This document shows positions 43,766 through 53,332 of a DNA stretch of 64,000 nt, in pieces. Within the stretch, counting starts at the first letter, position 1; every line of letters begins with the position of its first letter. The notes under the pieces are model-generated. The model worked only from the letters and a program-made list of their open reading frames with translations, was not told the origin of the DNA and did not search any database. Origin of the DNA: Rhodothermales bacterium (GTDB lineage Bacteria; Bacteroidota; Rhodothermia; Rhodothermales; VXPQ01); contig OX638295.1 of the NCBI GenBank assembly GCA_951812345.1, forward strand, positions 2,478,965-2,542,964, in the 5' to 3' direction. The position numbers and the translations under genes were made by a program.

Positions 43766-43808
43766 ATAGGATACTCTGATTAAGTCCGCGAAGCTCAGAG
43801 TATCCTAT
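43766..43808. repeat. dispersed palindromic repeat, complete copy (F)
   Basis: This is the fullest member. Perfect 14-bp arms ATAGGATACTCTGA (43766-43779) and TCAGAGTATCCTAT (43795-43808) surround a 15-base loop TTAAGTCCGCGAAGC. Other copies retain one arm and the loop, or one arm alone. It has no adjacent T-run, so it does not look like a simple intrinsic terminator. Confidence 0.9.
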
Positions 43809-43861
43809 ATTTCTCCGGATCGCCGGGATGCGGCGGATAAGCGGAAAAAAACACCTCGGTT

Positions 43862-45064
43862 ATGTCATCCCTGCAGGAACGATTCGAACGACACATGGCG
43901 TGGACAAGCGATACGCCGCTTGGACTCGTCATAGACCGGGCACAGGGGCCCTGGTTATACCTTTCAGACCAGCGCCGCATCGTCGATATGATCAGCGGCA
44001 TTGCCGTTTCGTCGCTGGGGCACGGACATCCGGCTGTCGTCGAGGCTGTCCGGGAGCAAGCCGCCCGGCATATGCATGTCATGGTCTACGGTGAATTCGT
44101 GCAGCGCCCGCAGGTGGATCTGGCCGAATCCCTGGCCAGGCATCTGCCCCCTTCCCTGCAAGTAACCTATTTCACGAATTCCGGAACAGAAGCCAATGAA
44201 GGCGCCCTCAAGCTGGCGAAAAAAATAACGGGGCGATCAAAGATGGTTGCTTTCGAGGGGTCCTTCCACGGCGATACGCACGGGTCCCTGTCCGTGAGCG
44301 GTCGACACGTATACCAGGATCCCTTTCGGCCGCTGTTGCCCGACGTGGATATGCTCCCCTTCAACAACGAGCGCGCCTTGAAATCCATCAACGAGCAAAC
44401 AGCTTGTGTTATCACCGAACCGATTCAGGGAGAAGGCGGCATAAACATACCGGGGGACGGCTGGATGCAGGCCCTGCGAACACGCTGCGACGAAACCGGC
44501 GCTCTGCTGATTTTCGACGAGGTACAAACAGGGTTTGGGCGAACCGGGACGCTTTTTGTATTCGAGCAGTTCGGCGTCATTCCCGACATCCTGACGATTG
44601 CGAAAGCCTTCGGCGGCGGCATGCCGCTCGGGGCATTCATTTCCAGCACGGAACGCTTTCAGGCGCTGCGGCGGGACCCCCCGCTGAGTCATGTAACCAC
44701 ATTCGGAGGGCATCCTGTATCTTGCGCCGCCGCACTGGCCGCCCTGCGCGTGATCGTCGACGAACAACTTCTCGCTCGAGCCCATACCATAGAAGAACGC
44801 GTCCGTCGGCGTTTGCAACATCCGTCCATCGTCGAGGTGCGGGGACGGGGCGCCCTGCTGGGAATGCAACTTCGGGATGCAGACCTGACCGCTCGTACGG
44901 TGCACCGGTGCCTCAAAGACGGCGTGCTGCTCGGATGGACACTTCATTCGGACTGCCTTGTGCGCATTGCCCCTCCCCTTACTATTCCTTTTGATGTGCT
45001 CGACGGAGCTTGCGACACAATCATCCGGGCGCTCGACGCAGCGGGACAGGATGCGCAGACATGA
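43862..45064 (+). CDS. Class III pyridoxal-phosphate aminotransferase
   Basis: This 400-aa enzyme is of the acetylornithine/ornithine/4-aminobutyrate aminotransferase group. Visible are the phosphate-binding TNSGTEANEGALKLA (105-119), the FHGDTHG loop, Asp219 in FDEVQTGFGRTG, and the PLP-binding Lys248 in TIAKAFGGGMPLGAF. The substrate cannot be fixed from sequence alone. No arginine-synthesis or GABA genes are adjacent. Its stop overlaps the NFACT start as ATGA, so the two are translationally coupled. Confidence 0.85.
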   Translation: MSSLQERFERHMAWTSDTPLGLVIDRAQGPWLYLSDQRRIVDMISGIAVSSLGHGHPAVVEAVREQAARHMHVMVYGEFVQRPQVDLAESLARHLPPSLQVTYFTNSGTEANEGALKLAKKITGRSKMVAFEGSFHGDTHGSLSVSGRHVYQDPFRPLLPDVDMLPFNNERALKSINEQTACVITEPIQGEGGINIPGDGWMQALRTRCDETGALLIFDEVQTGFGRTGTLFVFEQFGVIPDILTIAKAFGGGMPLGAFISSTERFQALRRDPPLSHVTTFGGHPVSCAAALAALRVIVDEQLLARAHTIEERVRRRLQHPSIVEVRGRGALLGMQLRDADLTARTVHRCLKDGVLLGWTLHSDCLVRIAPPLTIPFDVLDGACDTIIRALDAAGQDAQT

Positions 45065-46713
45065 TTGCGAATTACCATACGCTACACGCACTGATCACGG
45101 AATGGCAAACTTCGCTGATCGGGTGTACGCTCGAAGATGCCTGGTCGCAGGAGCGAGACGAACTCTCGCTGGCATTTACTTCCCGGGACAGCACCCGAAC
45201 GGTACGCATTGGGGTCCGCCTCCCTCTTCTTTTTATCGTTTGCGGCGACGGGTACGCCCGTGCTCGACGCAACGTCACGACCCTGTTCGAGCAAGCCATC
45301 GGCAAGAGGCTGGAAACCCTGCGGATCGCCGACCGGGATCGCATGATCTTGCTTGGCCTCTCCGGGGGCGTGGCCTTTCATGTCTCATTGTTCGGCCCGC
45401 ATGCCAATGTATTTCTCGTGGAGAATGACCGTATTCTGACCGCTTTTCGGAACGACAGCGCGCTCGCTGGATCTGCTCCTCCCACACCACGTCCAGCGCC
45501 CGACCCCGATACCTGCGCCGCCTTCGAAGTACGCTGGCGCCCGAAAGATAATTCGATAGCCCAGACAGTTTGCCGGGCTTGTCCATTGTTCGATCGTACA
45601 CTCGGCATCGAAGCAGCTGTACGCGCCGGGTTGGATCCGCACGGAACAGACGATGTGATTCCTGACGACCTGCAGGCGCTTTTCCACGCTGTGGAAGCAG
45701 TGCGCCGGGCCCTCTTCATCCCGGCTCCCCGCATATACCGGGGTGAAAAAGGCGCTCCGCTTTTCTCGCTCATTGCCCTCGAACACGCTCGCAATCTCCA
45801 GGAAGAAACGTTCGACACGGTCAGTAAGGCCGTCCGGGAAGGCGTGCGCCGATCCCTGGCGCACCAGCGATTCAGGGAACTGTTCGACCCCTTAGGCAAG
45901 GCGCTCGAACACGCAGCGAAGCAGTACGACCGGCGTGTACAACGCATGAAGGAAGAGTTGTCCCGGAAAAGCCGCGCGGCTCGTTACGAGACCTGGGGGC
46001 ATCTGCTGACGGCACAGGCGCACAATATTCCTCGAGGCGCTGAGGAAGCATCCCTCGAAAACCTGTTTGCGGAAGGAAAAAGGATCACCGTACCCCTTGA
46101 TCCTGCTCTCACGGCTATAGAAAACGCACAGGTCTTTTATGATCGGGCGCGGCGTACGCGCGTTGCGCGCGAAACCGCCGAAAACCGCATGGCGGAGACG
46201 GAAAAAGCCGTACAGGAAGTCCAGAGCCTGCTGGATGCGCTACGTGCAACAGCAAGCCTGCGGGCCCTGCGCAGCTTCCGCAAGGAACAGGCTGACCGGT
46301 TGGCCCGCTTCCTGCCGGATTCGGAACAGGAAAACAAACGTATACCCTTTCGGGTATTTCGTCTGCCGGAAGGATATGAAGTCTGGGTAGGCCGCAATGC
46401 CCGTCAGAATGACGAACTGACGTTCCGTCACGCGCAAAAACACGACCTCTGGATGCATGCCCGCGGCGTATCGGGCGTACACGCCGTGCTCCGTCTGCCC
46501 CACCGCAATGCGGTCCCCGGAAACGCTATTGTCCAGCAAGCAGCTTCTATCGCCGCCTGGTTCAGCAAAGCCCGTGGCAGCAATCTTGTGCCGGTGATGG
46601 TCACCGAACGCAAGTACGTACGCAAAGCGAAAGGAGCGCCACCCGGCGCCGTAACGGTGGAACGCGAAACGGTGGTCCTTGTAGAACCCGGCCTTCCGGG
46701 CAACGCTTCGTAA
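45061..46713 (+). CDS. rqcH: NFACT family protein, RqcH/Rqc2 homologue
   Basis: This 550-aa protein is related to RqcH/FbpA. It has the NFACT-N domain at the start, helical and coiled-coil regions in the middle (about 290-430), and a C-terminal NFACT-R domain with HDLWMHARGVSGVHAVLR. RqcH homologues bind obstructed 50S subunits and tRNA and add C-terminal Ala tails to stalled peptides. The ATG at 45061 overlaps the aminotransferase stop; an earlier start at 45010 would lie within that gene. Function is inferred from the family. Confidence 0.85.
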   Translation: MIANYHTLHALITEWQTSLIGCTLEDAWSQERDELSLAFTSRDSTRTVRIGVRLPLLFIVCGDGYARARRNVTTLFEQAIGKRLETLRIADRDRMILLGLSGGVAFHVSLFGPHANVFLVENDRILTAFRNDSALAGSAPPTPRPAPDPDTCAAFEVRWRPKDNSIAQTVCRACPLFDRTLGIEAAVRAGLDPHGTDDVIPDDLQALFHAVEAVRRALFIPAPRIYRGEKGAPLFSLIALEHARNLQEETFDTVSKAVREGVRRSLAHQRFRELFDPLGKALEHAAKQYDRRVQRMKEELSRKSRAARYETWGHLLTAQAHNIPRGAEEASLENLFAEGKRITVPLDPALTAIENAQVFYDRARRTRVARETAENRMAETEKAVQEVQSLLDALRATASLRALRSFRKEQADRLARFLPDSEQENKRIPFRVFRLPEGYEVWVGRNARQNDELTFRHAQKHDLWMHARGVSGVHAVLRLPHRNAVPGNAIVQQAASIAAWFSKARGSNLVPVMVTERKYVRKAKGAPPGAVTVERETVVLVEPGLPGNAS

Positions 46714-46853
46714 ACCGGCCCCGTGCAAAACACCGACCGCATTATTTTCCGCAGGTCCCTGCAACATCCGGGCGTTTCCTATGCCGGGTCGCAATGCGTA
46801 CTTTGCACGCTCCGAAACAAGCATTTGTCCTGACCCTGTACACCCCTTAGATC

Positions 46854-47663
46854 ATGACCTGGTGGGAAGCAGCGCTTCTCGGTCTCATTCAGGGAATAAC
46901 GGAATTTCTCCCTGTTTCTTCTTCGGGACATCTTGTCCTCGTCCAGCACCTGCTTGGACTGGAGATCGACAGCATTACTTTCGAAGTGTTCGTGCATTTC
47001 GGCACGGTCCTGAGCATCGCCACGGTATACCGCGTCCGTATCCTTGAAATAGTACGCGGCGTGTGGGAGGGGGTACATCGACCCGGCCGGATCGTCGGAC
47101 AGTACCGCGGCAACGGGGATTTTCGATTTGCGATCTTCATCCTCCTGTCCATGATCCCCGGCGGGGTGCTGTATATACTTTTCAGGGAACCTCTGGAAGC
47201 CGCTTTTTCCGCGCCGCATATCACGGCCGGTATGCTCCTCGTTACAGGCGCTCTATTACTGCTCACCAGAATCCGCCCTCGCCCCGAAGGAAATATATCT
47301 GAATGGAAAGCACTCGTGACAGGAGTGGCGCAGGGACTGGCGATGATCCCCGGTATTTCCCGTTCGGGGGCAACGATTTGTGCCGCGCTGTACCAGAACG
47401 TACGGCCCGCGCAGGCTGTCGCCTTTTCGTTTCTGATGTCGGTGCCGGTCATTACAGGCGCAACAGGCATCGAGGCAATACGTATCGCACAGGCCGGAGA
47501 CATAACGAATTTGCTCCCGATCCTTTTGGGTACACTCGTTGCGTATGCGTCCGGCGTATGGGCAATCAGGACGGTAATTCATTTCGTGCAGCGAGGGAAT
47601 CTGGCCTGGTTCGCCTGGTATTGCTTCCTTGTGGGCGGTTTGGGTCTGTGGTGGTGGTTGTAA
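46854..47663 (+). CDS. uppP: Undecaprenyl-diphosphate phosphatase UppP
   Basis: This 269-aa polytopic inner-membrane enzyme recycles undecaprenyl diphosphate to the monophosphate carrier for wall synthesis. The two family signatures are clear: LIQGITEFLPVSSSGHLVL (residues 11-29, with Glu17) and MIPGISRSGATICAAL. About eight hydrophobic helices are present and the length is typical. It functions in the same lipid II cycle as murJ at 28.4-30.1 kb, though the two are far apart here. The 140-base gap upstream contains nothing recognisable. Confidence 0.96.
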   Translation: MTWWEAALLGLIQGITEFLPVSSSGHLVLVQHLLGLEIDSITFEVFVHFGTVLSIATVYRVRILEIVRGVWEGVHRPGRIVGQYRGNGDFRFAIFILLSMIPGGVLYILFREPLEAAFSAPHITAGMLLVTGALLLLTRIRPRPEGNISEWKALVTGVAQGLAMIPGISRSGATICAALYQNVRPAQAVAFSFLMSVPVITGATGIEAIRIAQAGDITNLLPILLGTLVAYASGVWAIRTVIHFVQRGNLAWFAWYCFLVGGLGLWWWL

Positions 47664-47704
47664 ATGGCAGGTATCCTTAAAAATAGCTGTGAGGGAAGCA
47701 CCCC

Positions 47705-49024
47705 ATGAGGCTGGTAGCTGTCGTTGGCCGCCCGAATGTGGGCAAGTCAACTCTCTTCAATCGCCTGGTGGAGGCGCGGCAAACCATCGTGCATGACGAA
47801 CCCGGGGTCACGCGCGACCGGGTATACGGCACGGTCGAATGGGCGGGGCATACGTTCGACGCCGTGGATACGGGGGGATTCGTACCGGCTACCGCCGAGG
47901 TGTTTGCAGAGGCCATCCGCGAGCAGGTGCATATCGCTATCGACGAGGCCGACGCCATTCTTTTCGTGGTGGATGTCATGACCGGTATCACAGACCTCGA
48001 CGAGGAGTTGAGCGCGGTGCTCCGCCGGACCGATAAGCCCGTCCTGGTGGTTGCCAATAAGTCGGACAATGACCAGCGGCGCTGGCAGGCCGGCGTGTTC
48101 TATGGACTCGGGCTCGGGGAGGTGTATCCCGTGAGCGCTATCAACGGGACAGGCACCGGAGAGATGCTTGACGACCTGACCACTGTGCTGCCGGATGCCC
48201 CGGACGCCCCTACTGAGGATGCCCGCATTCGCGTGGCGCTGGTCGGGAAACCGAATGCCGGTAAATCCTCGCTGGCGAACGCTATTCTTGGATTCCCCCG
48301 ATCCATCGTCACGGAAATTCCCGGCACGACCCGGGACGCCATCCATTCGGTGATCGAGTTCGAAGACCGGGAAATCATGCTGGTCGATACGGCCGGGCTG
48401 CGCAAGCGGGCAAGGGTGGCCGGGAACGTAGAATTTTACGCCACGCTGCGGACCCGTCGAGCCCTGGCGGCGTGCGATGTCGCCGTGCTTCTGGTGGATG
48501 CCGCCGATGGACTTCAGATGCAGGATATTCGCATTCTGAAGCAGGCGGAAGAACTCAGAAAAGGGCTCGTTATTGCCGTAAACAAATGGGATCTGGTCGA
48601 GAAAGAAACCAATACGGCCCGGGATTGGCGGCGCGGAATTCGCAAGCGGCTTCCGATGCTGGACTACGTACCCATATTGTTCATCTCCGCACTCACCCGG
48701 CAACGGGTGCACACCGTGCTCAGTTCGGCCATCGCCGTTCATGAACGGCTGCGCCTGCGCATTCCGACCCATGAAGTAAACGAGGTGATGCAAAAAGCCA
48801 TCGGCAGGCATCATCCTCCGACATGGCGTAACCAGTTCGTGCGGATAAAGTATGCATCGCAGGTGGCGTCGAATCCCCCTGTATTCGCCTTTTTCTGCAA
48901 TTATCCGCAAGGTGTACACGAGTCGTACCGGCGATATCTCGAAAACGAACTCCGCAAGGCGTTCGCTTTCAGCGGGGTCCCACTTACCCTTGTGTTTCGC
49001 GCCAAGTCGCGGGAGCGCGCGTAA
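47705..49024 (+). CDS. der: GTPase Der (EngA)
   Basis: This 439-aa ribosome-assembly GTPase has two tandem G domains and a C-terminal KH-like domain. P-loops are GRPNVGKST near residue 8 and GKPNAGKSS near 182. DTGGF and DTAGLRKRA are the G3 motifs, and ANKSDN and NKWD the G4 motifs. It acts in maturation of the 50S subunit. It lies 41 bases after uppP on the same strand. Confidence 0.97.
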   Translation: MRLVAVVGRPNVGKSTLFNRLVEARQTIVHDEPGVTRDRVYGTVEWAGHTFDAVDTGGFVPATAEVFAEAIREQVHIAIDEADAILFVVDVMTGITDLDEELSAVLRRTDKPVLVVANKSDNDQRRWQAGVFYGLGLGEVYPVSAINGTGTGEMLDDLTTVLPDAPDAPTEDARIRVALVGKPNAGKSSLANAILGFPRSIVTEIPGTTRDAIHSVIEFEDREIMLVDTAGLRKRARVAGNVEFYATLRTRRALAACDVAVLLVDAADGLQMQDIRILKQAEELRKGLVIAVNKWDLVEKETNTARDWRRGIRKRLPMLDYVPILFISALTRQRVHTVLSSAIAVHERLRLRIPTHEVNEVMQKAIGRHHPPTWRNQFVRIKYASQVASNPPVFAFFCNYPQGVHESYRRYLENELRKAFAFSGVPLTLVFRAKSRERA

Positions 49025-49200
49025 CTTCGCTTCCGGCAGCGCCTTCCGGAACCACGTTGCCCGAAGCGCTTTCTGCACGCTGCGGCTTTTTCTGCAAGCG
49101 CTTGTCGTATTTTCGCGATCTTCTCTGGCAAAACCTCGCGATATCCGTCGTCAGGGCGTATCTTCTCTTTGCTGTTTTTTTCGCTTCATCCGAGTCCGTC

Positions 49201-49851
49201 ATGCCTGGCAAGCCGGCACGTCCGAAAAAGAAGAACGAGCGCACGCTCAATTTCTGGGAGCGCCTGTACCTCCCGGAAGTGTTCAAGGGGCTTGGGTACA
49301 GCTTCCGCAAGATGCAACAGCCAAGCTATACCCTCCAGTACCCGGAAGAGCAATGGTATCCCCCCGACAGTTATCGGGGCCGCCCGGTCCTTGTCGAGGA
49401 AGAGGGGCGCCCCCGTTGTGTTTCCTGCAACCTGTGTGCACGGGCTTGTCCCCCGATGGCTATTGCCATGCAATCGCGCGAGATGGAGGGAGCCAAGGAG
49501 CGTGAACCGGAGTGGTTTGAAATCAATATGCTTCGGTGCATCTACTGCGGGTATTGCGAAGAGGTTTGCCCGGAAGAAGCGATCGTCATGTCGAAAGAAT
49601 ACGATCTGACATTCCAGAGTCGCGACGAAGCGGTATTCGGTCTGGAACGACTGCTTATGCCTGCAGAGCGTCTCAAGGATCGGTTCGATTGGCTCGAAGC
49701 CTACAAGGACCGGCAGTTTGGAGAACAGTGGGATTTCCAACGGGAAAACAACGTGCATAGTCTCAAAGACCGTTCTTTTCTTGCGTCGCTGGCCGAGGAG
49801 ATACGCAGCGACGCAGAGACTCCGGCCGAACCGGCTCGCGATACGGAATGA
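49201..49851 (+). CDS. nuoI: NADH-quinone oxidoreductase subunit I
   Basis: This 216-aa protein has two [4Fe-4S] ferredoxin motifs, [13 protein letters not shown] and [15 protein letters not shown], and the NuoI-type N-terminal helix ([18 protein letters not shown]). NuoI carries clusters N6a and N6b of complex I. The ATG at 49201 is preferred; the frame is open upstream to 49057 but lacks similarity. No other nuo gene is in the window, so it is detached from any nuo operon. The next gene overlaps its stop (ATGA). Codon use resembles neighbours. Confidence 0.88.
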   Translation: MPGKPARPKKKNERTLNFWERLYLPEVFKGLGYSFRKMQQPSYTLQYPEEQWYPPDSYRGRPVLVEEEGRPRCVSCNLCARACPPMAIAMQSREMEGAKEREPEWFEINMLRCIYCGYCEEVCPEEAIVMSKEYDLTFQSRDEAVFGLERLLMPAERLKDRFDWLEAYKDRQFGEQWDFQRENNVHSLKDRSFLASLAEEIRSDAETPAEPARDTE

Positions 49852-50384
49852 CCGACGCCTCCGACGTTCCCCGAACTGCCGGGGTACGCCAGGCATTACT
49901 GGATCAACTGGCGTATCTGATCGACGAAACAACAGTGCTTCGAAAGCACGTCGGACGCATTCCGGAAAGCGTTATGGAGGGGCGTCCGATAGCAAGCGAC
50001 CTCTCCTTCCGGGAAATGTATGTGTCGCTGTACCTTTTTGACGAACAGGTATATTCCCCGGCCGTTGCTCGTCTGGCGGAAGGGGAGCATGTTTCCCTCG
50101 ACGTACCCGAAGCAAAAGAGGTGCTTGACGACGCAGCGCCGGAATGCACGGGGATAGAGGCCGTGCTTGATCAGATCAGCGTTGCCCGTTCGGGGTTGAC
50201 CGCATTATTTGCCAAACTCGATGTGCATGCGTGGCAAGGCTCTGTTACGATCAATGGCGCGGCTACGGACGTGTTTGGTCTGGCTCACCATGTCATCCGG
50301 CACGATGTCGATCTTTTGCGCAGGGCAGCGACCCGGCTTCACGAAAGCAGGCTCACGTCGCGCAAGGAAGATATTCCCAAATAA
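49848..50384 (+). CDS. DinB-like four-helix protein
   Basis: This 178-aa soluble protein is predicted to be mostly helical. A histidine-rich helix ([17 protein letters not shown]) near the C-terminus and an N-terminal [19 protein letters not shown] fit the metal-binding four-helix plan of the DinB/YfiT superfamily, but the similarity is weak. Its start overlaps the nuoI stop. The function of such proteins ranges from metal-dependent thiol transfer to unknown, and none is assigned here. Confidence 0.6.
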   Translation: MTDASDVPRTAGVRQALLDQLAYLIDETTVLRKHVGRIPESVMEGRPIASDLSFREMYVSLYLFDEQVYSPAVARLAEGEHVSLDVPEAKEVLDDAAPECTGIEAVLDQISVARSGLTALFAKLDVHAWQGSVTINGAATDVFGLAHHVIRHDVDLLRRAATRLHESRLTSRKEDIPK

Positions 50385-50536
50385 TGCGGCGGATTGCGGT
50401 CCCTAAAAAAATGAGCGCTCACTGTAACGATTGCGGAAAAATTTCGTTTAATATATCCAAGGGCAGGAGCAAAGACGAGAATCCGTACCTTGCCAGCCAT
50501 TTTCGTTGAATAATCCTTGTACCGCTCCAGGTGAAC

Positions 50537-51559
50537 ATGGCCGCACGCGAAAAGACATACGAAGACATCGCCTCGGCATTCCGACAGGGCAATTTCAAGC
50601 CGCTCTATTTTTTCTACGGCGATGAACGGTTTCTTACCGACGAATTGCAGGATGTGCTGCTGGCGCATGCGCTCGCCCCGCACGAACGGGATTTCAATCT
50701 CGATATCGTGTACGGCCCCGATACGGATGCACAGCATGTGCTGGCGTTATGTGCGTCCTACCCTGTAATGAGCGAGCGGCGTGTCGTGATTGTGCGCGAC
50801 TTTGAAAAACTGAAGGACAATCGTCTCTTCAAAGAGTATGCGCAGCGGCCGAATCCGTCGGCGGTGGTCGTGCTTGTATGCGGCTCGAAGCCGGACCGCT
50901 CAAGGCACCCTTACCGGGCCCTTCGGGAACACGCCGTTGCGATGGAAAGCAAACCGCTCTACAGCAATCAGATGCCCGGCTGGATCAAGCAACGTGCGGC
51001 AAAGCAAGGATACGATATGACGCAGGAGGCCATACACATGCTGGCCGACTATGCAGGAACCGATCTCGGGACGGTTGTCCGCGAGATGGAAAAACTTGAA
51101 ACCTATACTGCCGGACGAGAGACCATTACAGCGGACGATATTGTTCGCGCGAGTGGACATAGCCGGGGTTTCAATGTCTTCGAACTACAGAAAGCGATAG
51201 GCGAGCAGCGCGGCAGGGATGCGTTTCACATTGTGGAACGAATGTTGCAGCGTGCATCGAATGTACGCGGGGAAGCACTCATGATCATTGCCGTCCTGAA
51301 TGCTTATTTCACGAAGCTTTGGAAACTCAGCGCCTGCAAATCGTCCATGTCGAACAAGGAAATGGCACGCCATATTGGCGTATCGCCATTCTTTGTCAAG
51401 GAATACCTGACAAGCCTCCGCCGATACAAGGCGCCAGCGATCCGGAATACGTTCTCCGTATTGCTGGCGGCGGATTACGAACTGAAGGGAGGAGCTGCAC
51501 GGAGCGAACGTCTGGTAATGACATTGATGCTTCGCAAAATACTATCGCCGCCTGCATGA
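50537..51559 (+). CDS. holA: DNA polymerase III subunit delta
   Basis: This 340-aa protein is the clamp-loader wrench HolA, with an AAA+-like N-terminal domain (KPLYFFYGDERFLTDEL), an ALCASYPVMSERRVVIVRDFEKL segment, and a C-terminal collar domain (RGEALMIIAVLNAYFTKLWKL). It works with the dnaX product at 7.1 kb. A GTG at 50531 is an alternative start two codons earlier. Confidence 0.92.
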   Translation: MAAREKTYEDIASAFRQGNFKPLYFFYGDERFLTDELQDVLLAHALAPHERDFNLDIVYGPDTDAQHVLALCASYPVMSERRVVIVRDFEKLKDNRLFKEYAQRPNPSAVVVLVCGSKPDRSRHPYRALREHAVAMESKPLYSNQMPGWIKQRAAKQGYDMTQEAIHMLADYAGTDLGTVVREMEKLETYTAGRETITADDIVRASGHSRGFNVFELQKAIGEQRGRDAFHIVERMLQRASNVRGEALMIIAVLNAYFTKLWKLSACKSSMSNKEMARHIGVSPFFVKEYLTSLRRYKAPAIRNTFSVLLAADYELKGGAARSERLVMTLMLRKILSPPA

Positions 51560-51641
51560 CTACATTGCCCCGTTCGTCGCACAATAAGAACAGGGGACCA
51601 TACGTTCCCGATTCTGTGCGACAGACGTAAGCATACACCCA

Positions 51642-51647
51642 GGGAGG
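51642..51647 (+). promoter_or_regulatory. ribosome-binding site of the sigma-factor gene
   Basis: GGGAGG lies six bases before the ATG at 51654. This is one of the few strong Shine-Dalgarno sequences in the window and supports that start rather than a later internal Met. Confidence 0.8.
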
Positions 51648-51653
51648 TACGCT

Positions 51654-52316
51654 ATGCAAAACTCTCATGTCATAAAGCGCCGCAACACGGCCCGGATGAA
51701 CACGAATCCCAATACGCGGTATCTGGATGCGCTCAGTCCGATGAGCGACGAGGACCTGATGTCGCAGTTTCAGGAAGGAACCGTAGAGGCGTTCGATATC
51801 CTGGTAAGTCGGTACAAAGATCCGCTTACCAATTATATCTACCGGTTCCTCGGAGACATGAAAGAGTGTGAAGACCTTCTTCAGGAAACATTCCTGCGGG
51901 TCTATCGCAACAGGCACTCGTACCGCCGGATCGCCCGGTTCTCGACATGGCTCTACACGATTGCCGGGAATCTGGCGCGGTCGGAATACCGTAAGCGCAA
52001 GCGGCGTCGGATATCCTCGCTCCAGTCGGTCAACAAGAACGATGAAGAGTACGAGATGGAAGTGCCGGACGAAACCTTTTCTCCGGATAAAGACACGGAA
52101 AGCTCGATACAGGATTTCTACATCCAGGATGCCCTGGCGAAAATTCCGGAGGAGTTTCGCGAGGTAGTCGTGCTGCGGGACGTGCAACAACTGTCGTACG
52201 AGGAAATTGCGGAGATCACGGGGTTGCCCATGGGAACCGTGAAAAGTCGAATTAATCGCGGCAGAACGAAACTTCAGATACTCCTGAAGGATATTTACTT
52301 CGTACAGGAGGAGTAA
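51654..52316 (+). CDS. RNA polymerase sigma-70 family factor, ECF-like
   Basis: This 220-aa two-domain sigma factor has sigma2 at about residues 35-120 (AFDILVSRYKDPLTNYIYRF, DLLQETFLRVYRNR, FSTWLYTIAGNLARSEYRKRKRRR) and sigma4 at about 160-210 (LSYEEIAEITGLPMGTVKSRINRGRTKLQ). The acidic linker between the domains (DEEYEMEVPDE) is longer than usual. An apparent anti-sigma gene follows 185 bases downstream. It probably controls an envelope or stress regulon, as ECF factors often do. The target genes are unknown. Confidence 0.9.
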   Translation: MQNSHVIKRRNTARMNTNPNTRYLDALSPMSDEDLMSQFQEGTVEAFDILVSRYKDPLTNYIYRFLGDMKECEDLLQETFLRVYRNRHSYRRIARFSTWLYTIAGNLARSEYRKRKRRRISSLQSVNKNDEEYEMEVPDETFSPDKDTESSIQDFYIQDALAKIPEEFREVVVLRDVQQLSYEEIAEITGLPMGTVKSRINRGRTKLQILLKDIYFVQEE

Positions 52317-52501
52317 CTTCGCCTTGCAGTGCTTGCGCAAATAAGGCCGGGATACGGCGTAAGGTGCGATAGAACGCTTTTTTCGGATCCGGGAGCAGCC
52401 TTATGCGTCACATAGCCCTGTGACCGGTATAGTCTATCCGGGAGCAAGTATCCTTCTTCCGCAAGTTTTCCACCCGCAGTCGGAATCGGATTAGTTTGCC
52501 T

Positions 52502-53125
52502 ATGCCTAACGGGTACAGCGATTCGAAGCCTTACGATGCCTCAAACCTCGAGGACGAGTTTCTCTGCGAATACGTAGATGGAACTATGGATCCTCTTGTC
52601 CGCAATGTGTTCGAGGAGTATGTGCGCGCCAATCCGGGCATGGAGGAGCATATCGAGCGCCTCCGGCGCACGCGACGGCTTTTGTGCCGTTACGCTTGTC
52701 GTTGCCGGGCGCCGAGCGATTTGCACGATCGGCTGCGCAATTGCATCCCCGGCGACATGTCCCGCTCCGGTATTTCTTCCCCTGTCGTTTCCGGGGACGC
52801 AGCGAAGGGAACCGTAGCATCGTCCTACGCCGTGACCGTGATATTAATGCTGGGGCTTGTCCTGGGCGCATCAGGGGTGCAATCCGAAAACGGTCGAATG
52901 CCTGCTTCCGCCATGACGGTATCCCGCCATGTGCAGGATGCCCCGTCCGTCCCCTACCCAGGCGAAGCGATGCATCGACCTTCATACTCGTCTGTAATTC
53001 ACCCCCTGCCCCATTCTCCGCGCCGCCACCACGCGCGATCCATCGTAACCGCCGGCATCGAGCGCGAACTTCGGACCCGGGCAACGCACGTTGGCTCCAT
53101 GGTTGCCGAAGTGGTACATCCCTGA
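52502..53125 (+). CDS. Putative anti-sigma factor, single-pass membrane protein
   Basis: This 207-aa protein starts with an anti-sigma-like helical segment (LEDEFLCEYVDGTMDPLVRNVFEEYVR) and has one transmembrane helix (AVTVILMLGLVLGASGV) near residues 110-126 and a short external tail. In typical zinc-binding anti-sigma domains a His-x3-Cys-x2-Cys follows the DG element; here this region reads YVRANPGMEEHIE and lacks those ligands. The call rests on topology, the DG motif and the sigma gene immediately upstream. A TTG at 52496 is an alternative start. Confidence 0.65.
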   Translation: MPNGYSDSKPYDASNLEDEFLCEYVDGTMDPLVRNVFEEYVRANPGMEEHIERLRRTRRLLCRYACRCRAPSDLHDRLRNCIPGDMSRSGISSPVVSGDAAKGTVASSYAVTVILMLGLVLGASGVQSENGRMPASAMTVSRHVQDAPSVPYPGEAMHRPSYSSVIHPLPHSPRRHHARSIVTAGIERELRTRATHVGSMVAEVVHP

Positions 53126-53143
53126 CAGGATACGCTGATAGTG
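53126..53143 (+). repeat. dispersed palindromic repeat, decayed half (copy H)
   Basis: CAGGATACGCTGATAGTG starts at the first base after the stop codon of the anti-sigma gene. It matches the left arm except for one substitution and loses similarity after GAT. This is a weak member. Confidence 0.4.
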
Positions 53144-53191
53144 ATTTCGGAACGGGATGCCCTTCCTTGCGTGCAACGCAATACTTTGTAT

Positions 53192-53268
53192 GGGCCCTTA
53201 GCTCAGGGGTTCAGAGCGCTCGCCTCACACGCGAGAGGTCACTGGTTCAAATCCAGTAGGGCCCACCA
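53192..53268 (+). tRNA. tRNA-Val (anticodon CAC)
   Basis: The 77-base cloverleaf is complete. Acceptor GGGCCCT pairs with AGGGCCC and is followed by A and an encoded CCA. D-stem GCTC/GAGC, anticodon stem CTCGC/GCGAG with loop CTCACAC (anticodon CAC), variable loop AGGTC, and T-arm ACTGG TTCAAAT CCAGT are present. It decodes GUG. It lies 64 bases upstream of lysS on the same strand. Confidence 0.97.
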
Positions 53269-53332
53269 TACCTTTTTCGTAGAAAAAACATGTCTTTCCT
53301 GCCGACATTGCGGCCGGTAGCCTGACGAGCAC

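Larger units (their letters stand above)
43508..43861. other. 354-base divergent region with alternative stems and full palindrome
   Basis: There is no convincing gene here. The region separates the minus-strand unknown/carboxylase operon from the plus-strand aminotransferase. It holds two interleaved stems at 43634-43682 and the complete dispersed palindrome at 43766-43808. Promoters for both directions should lie here but I cannot place them. Confidence 0.55.
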
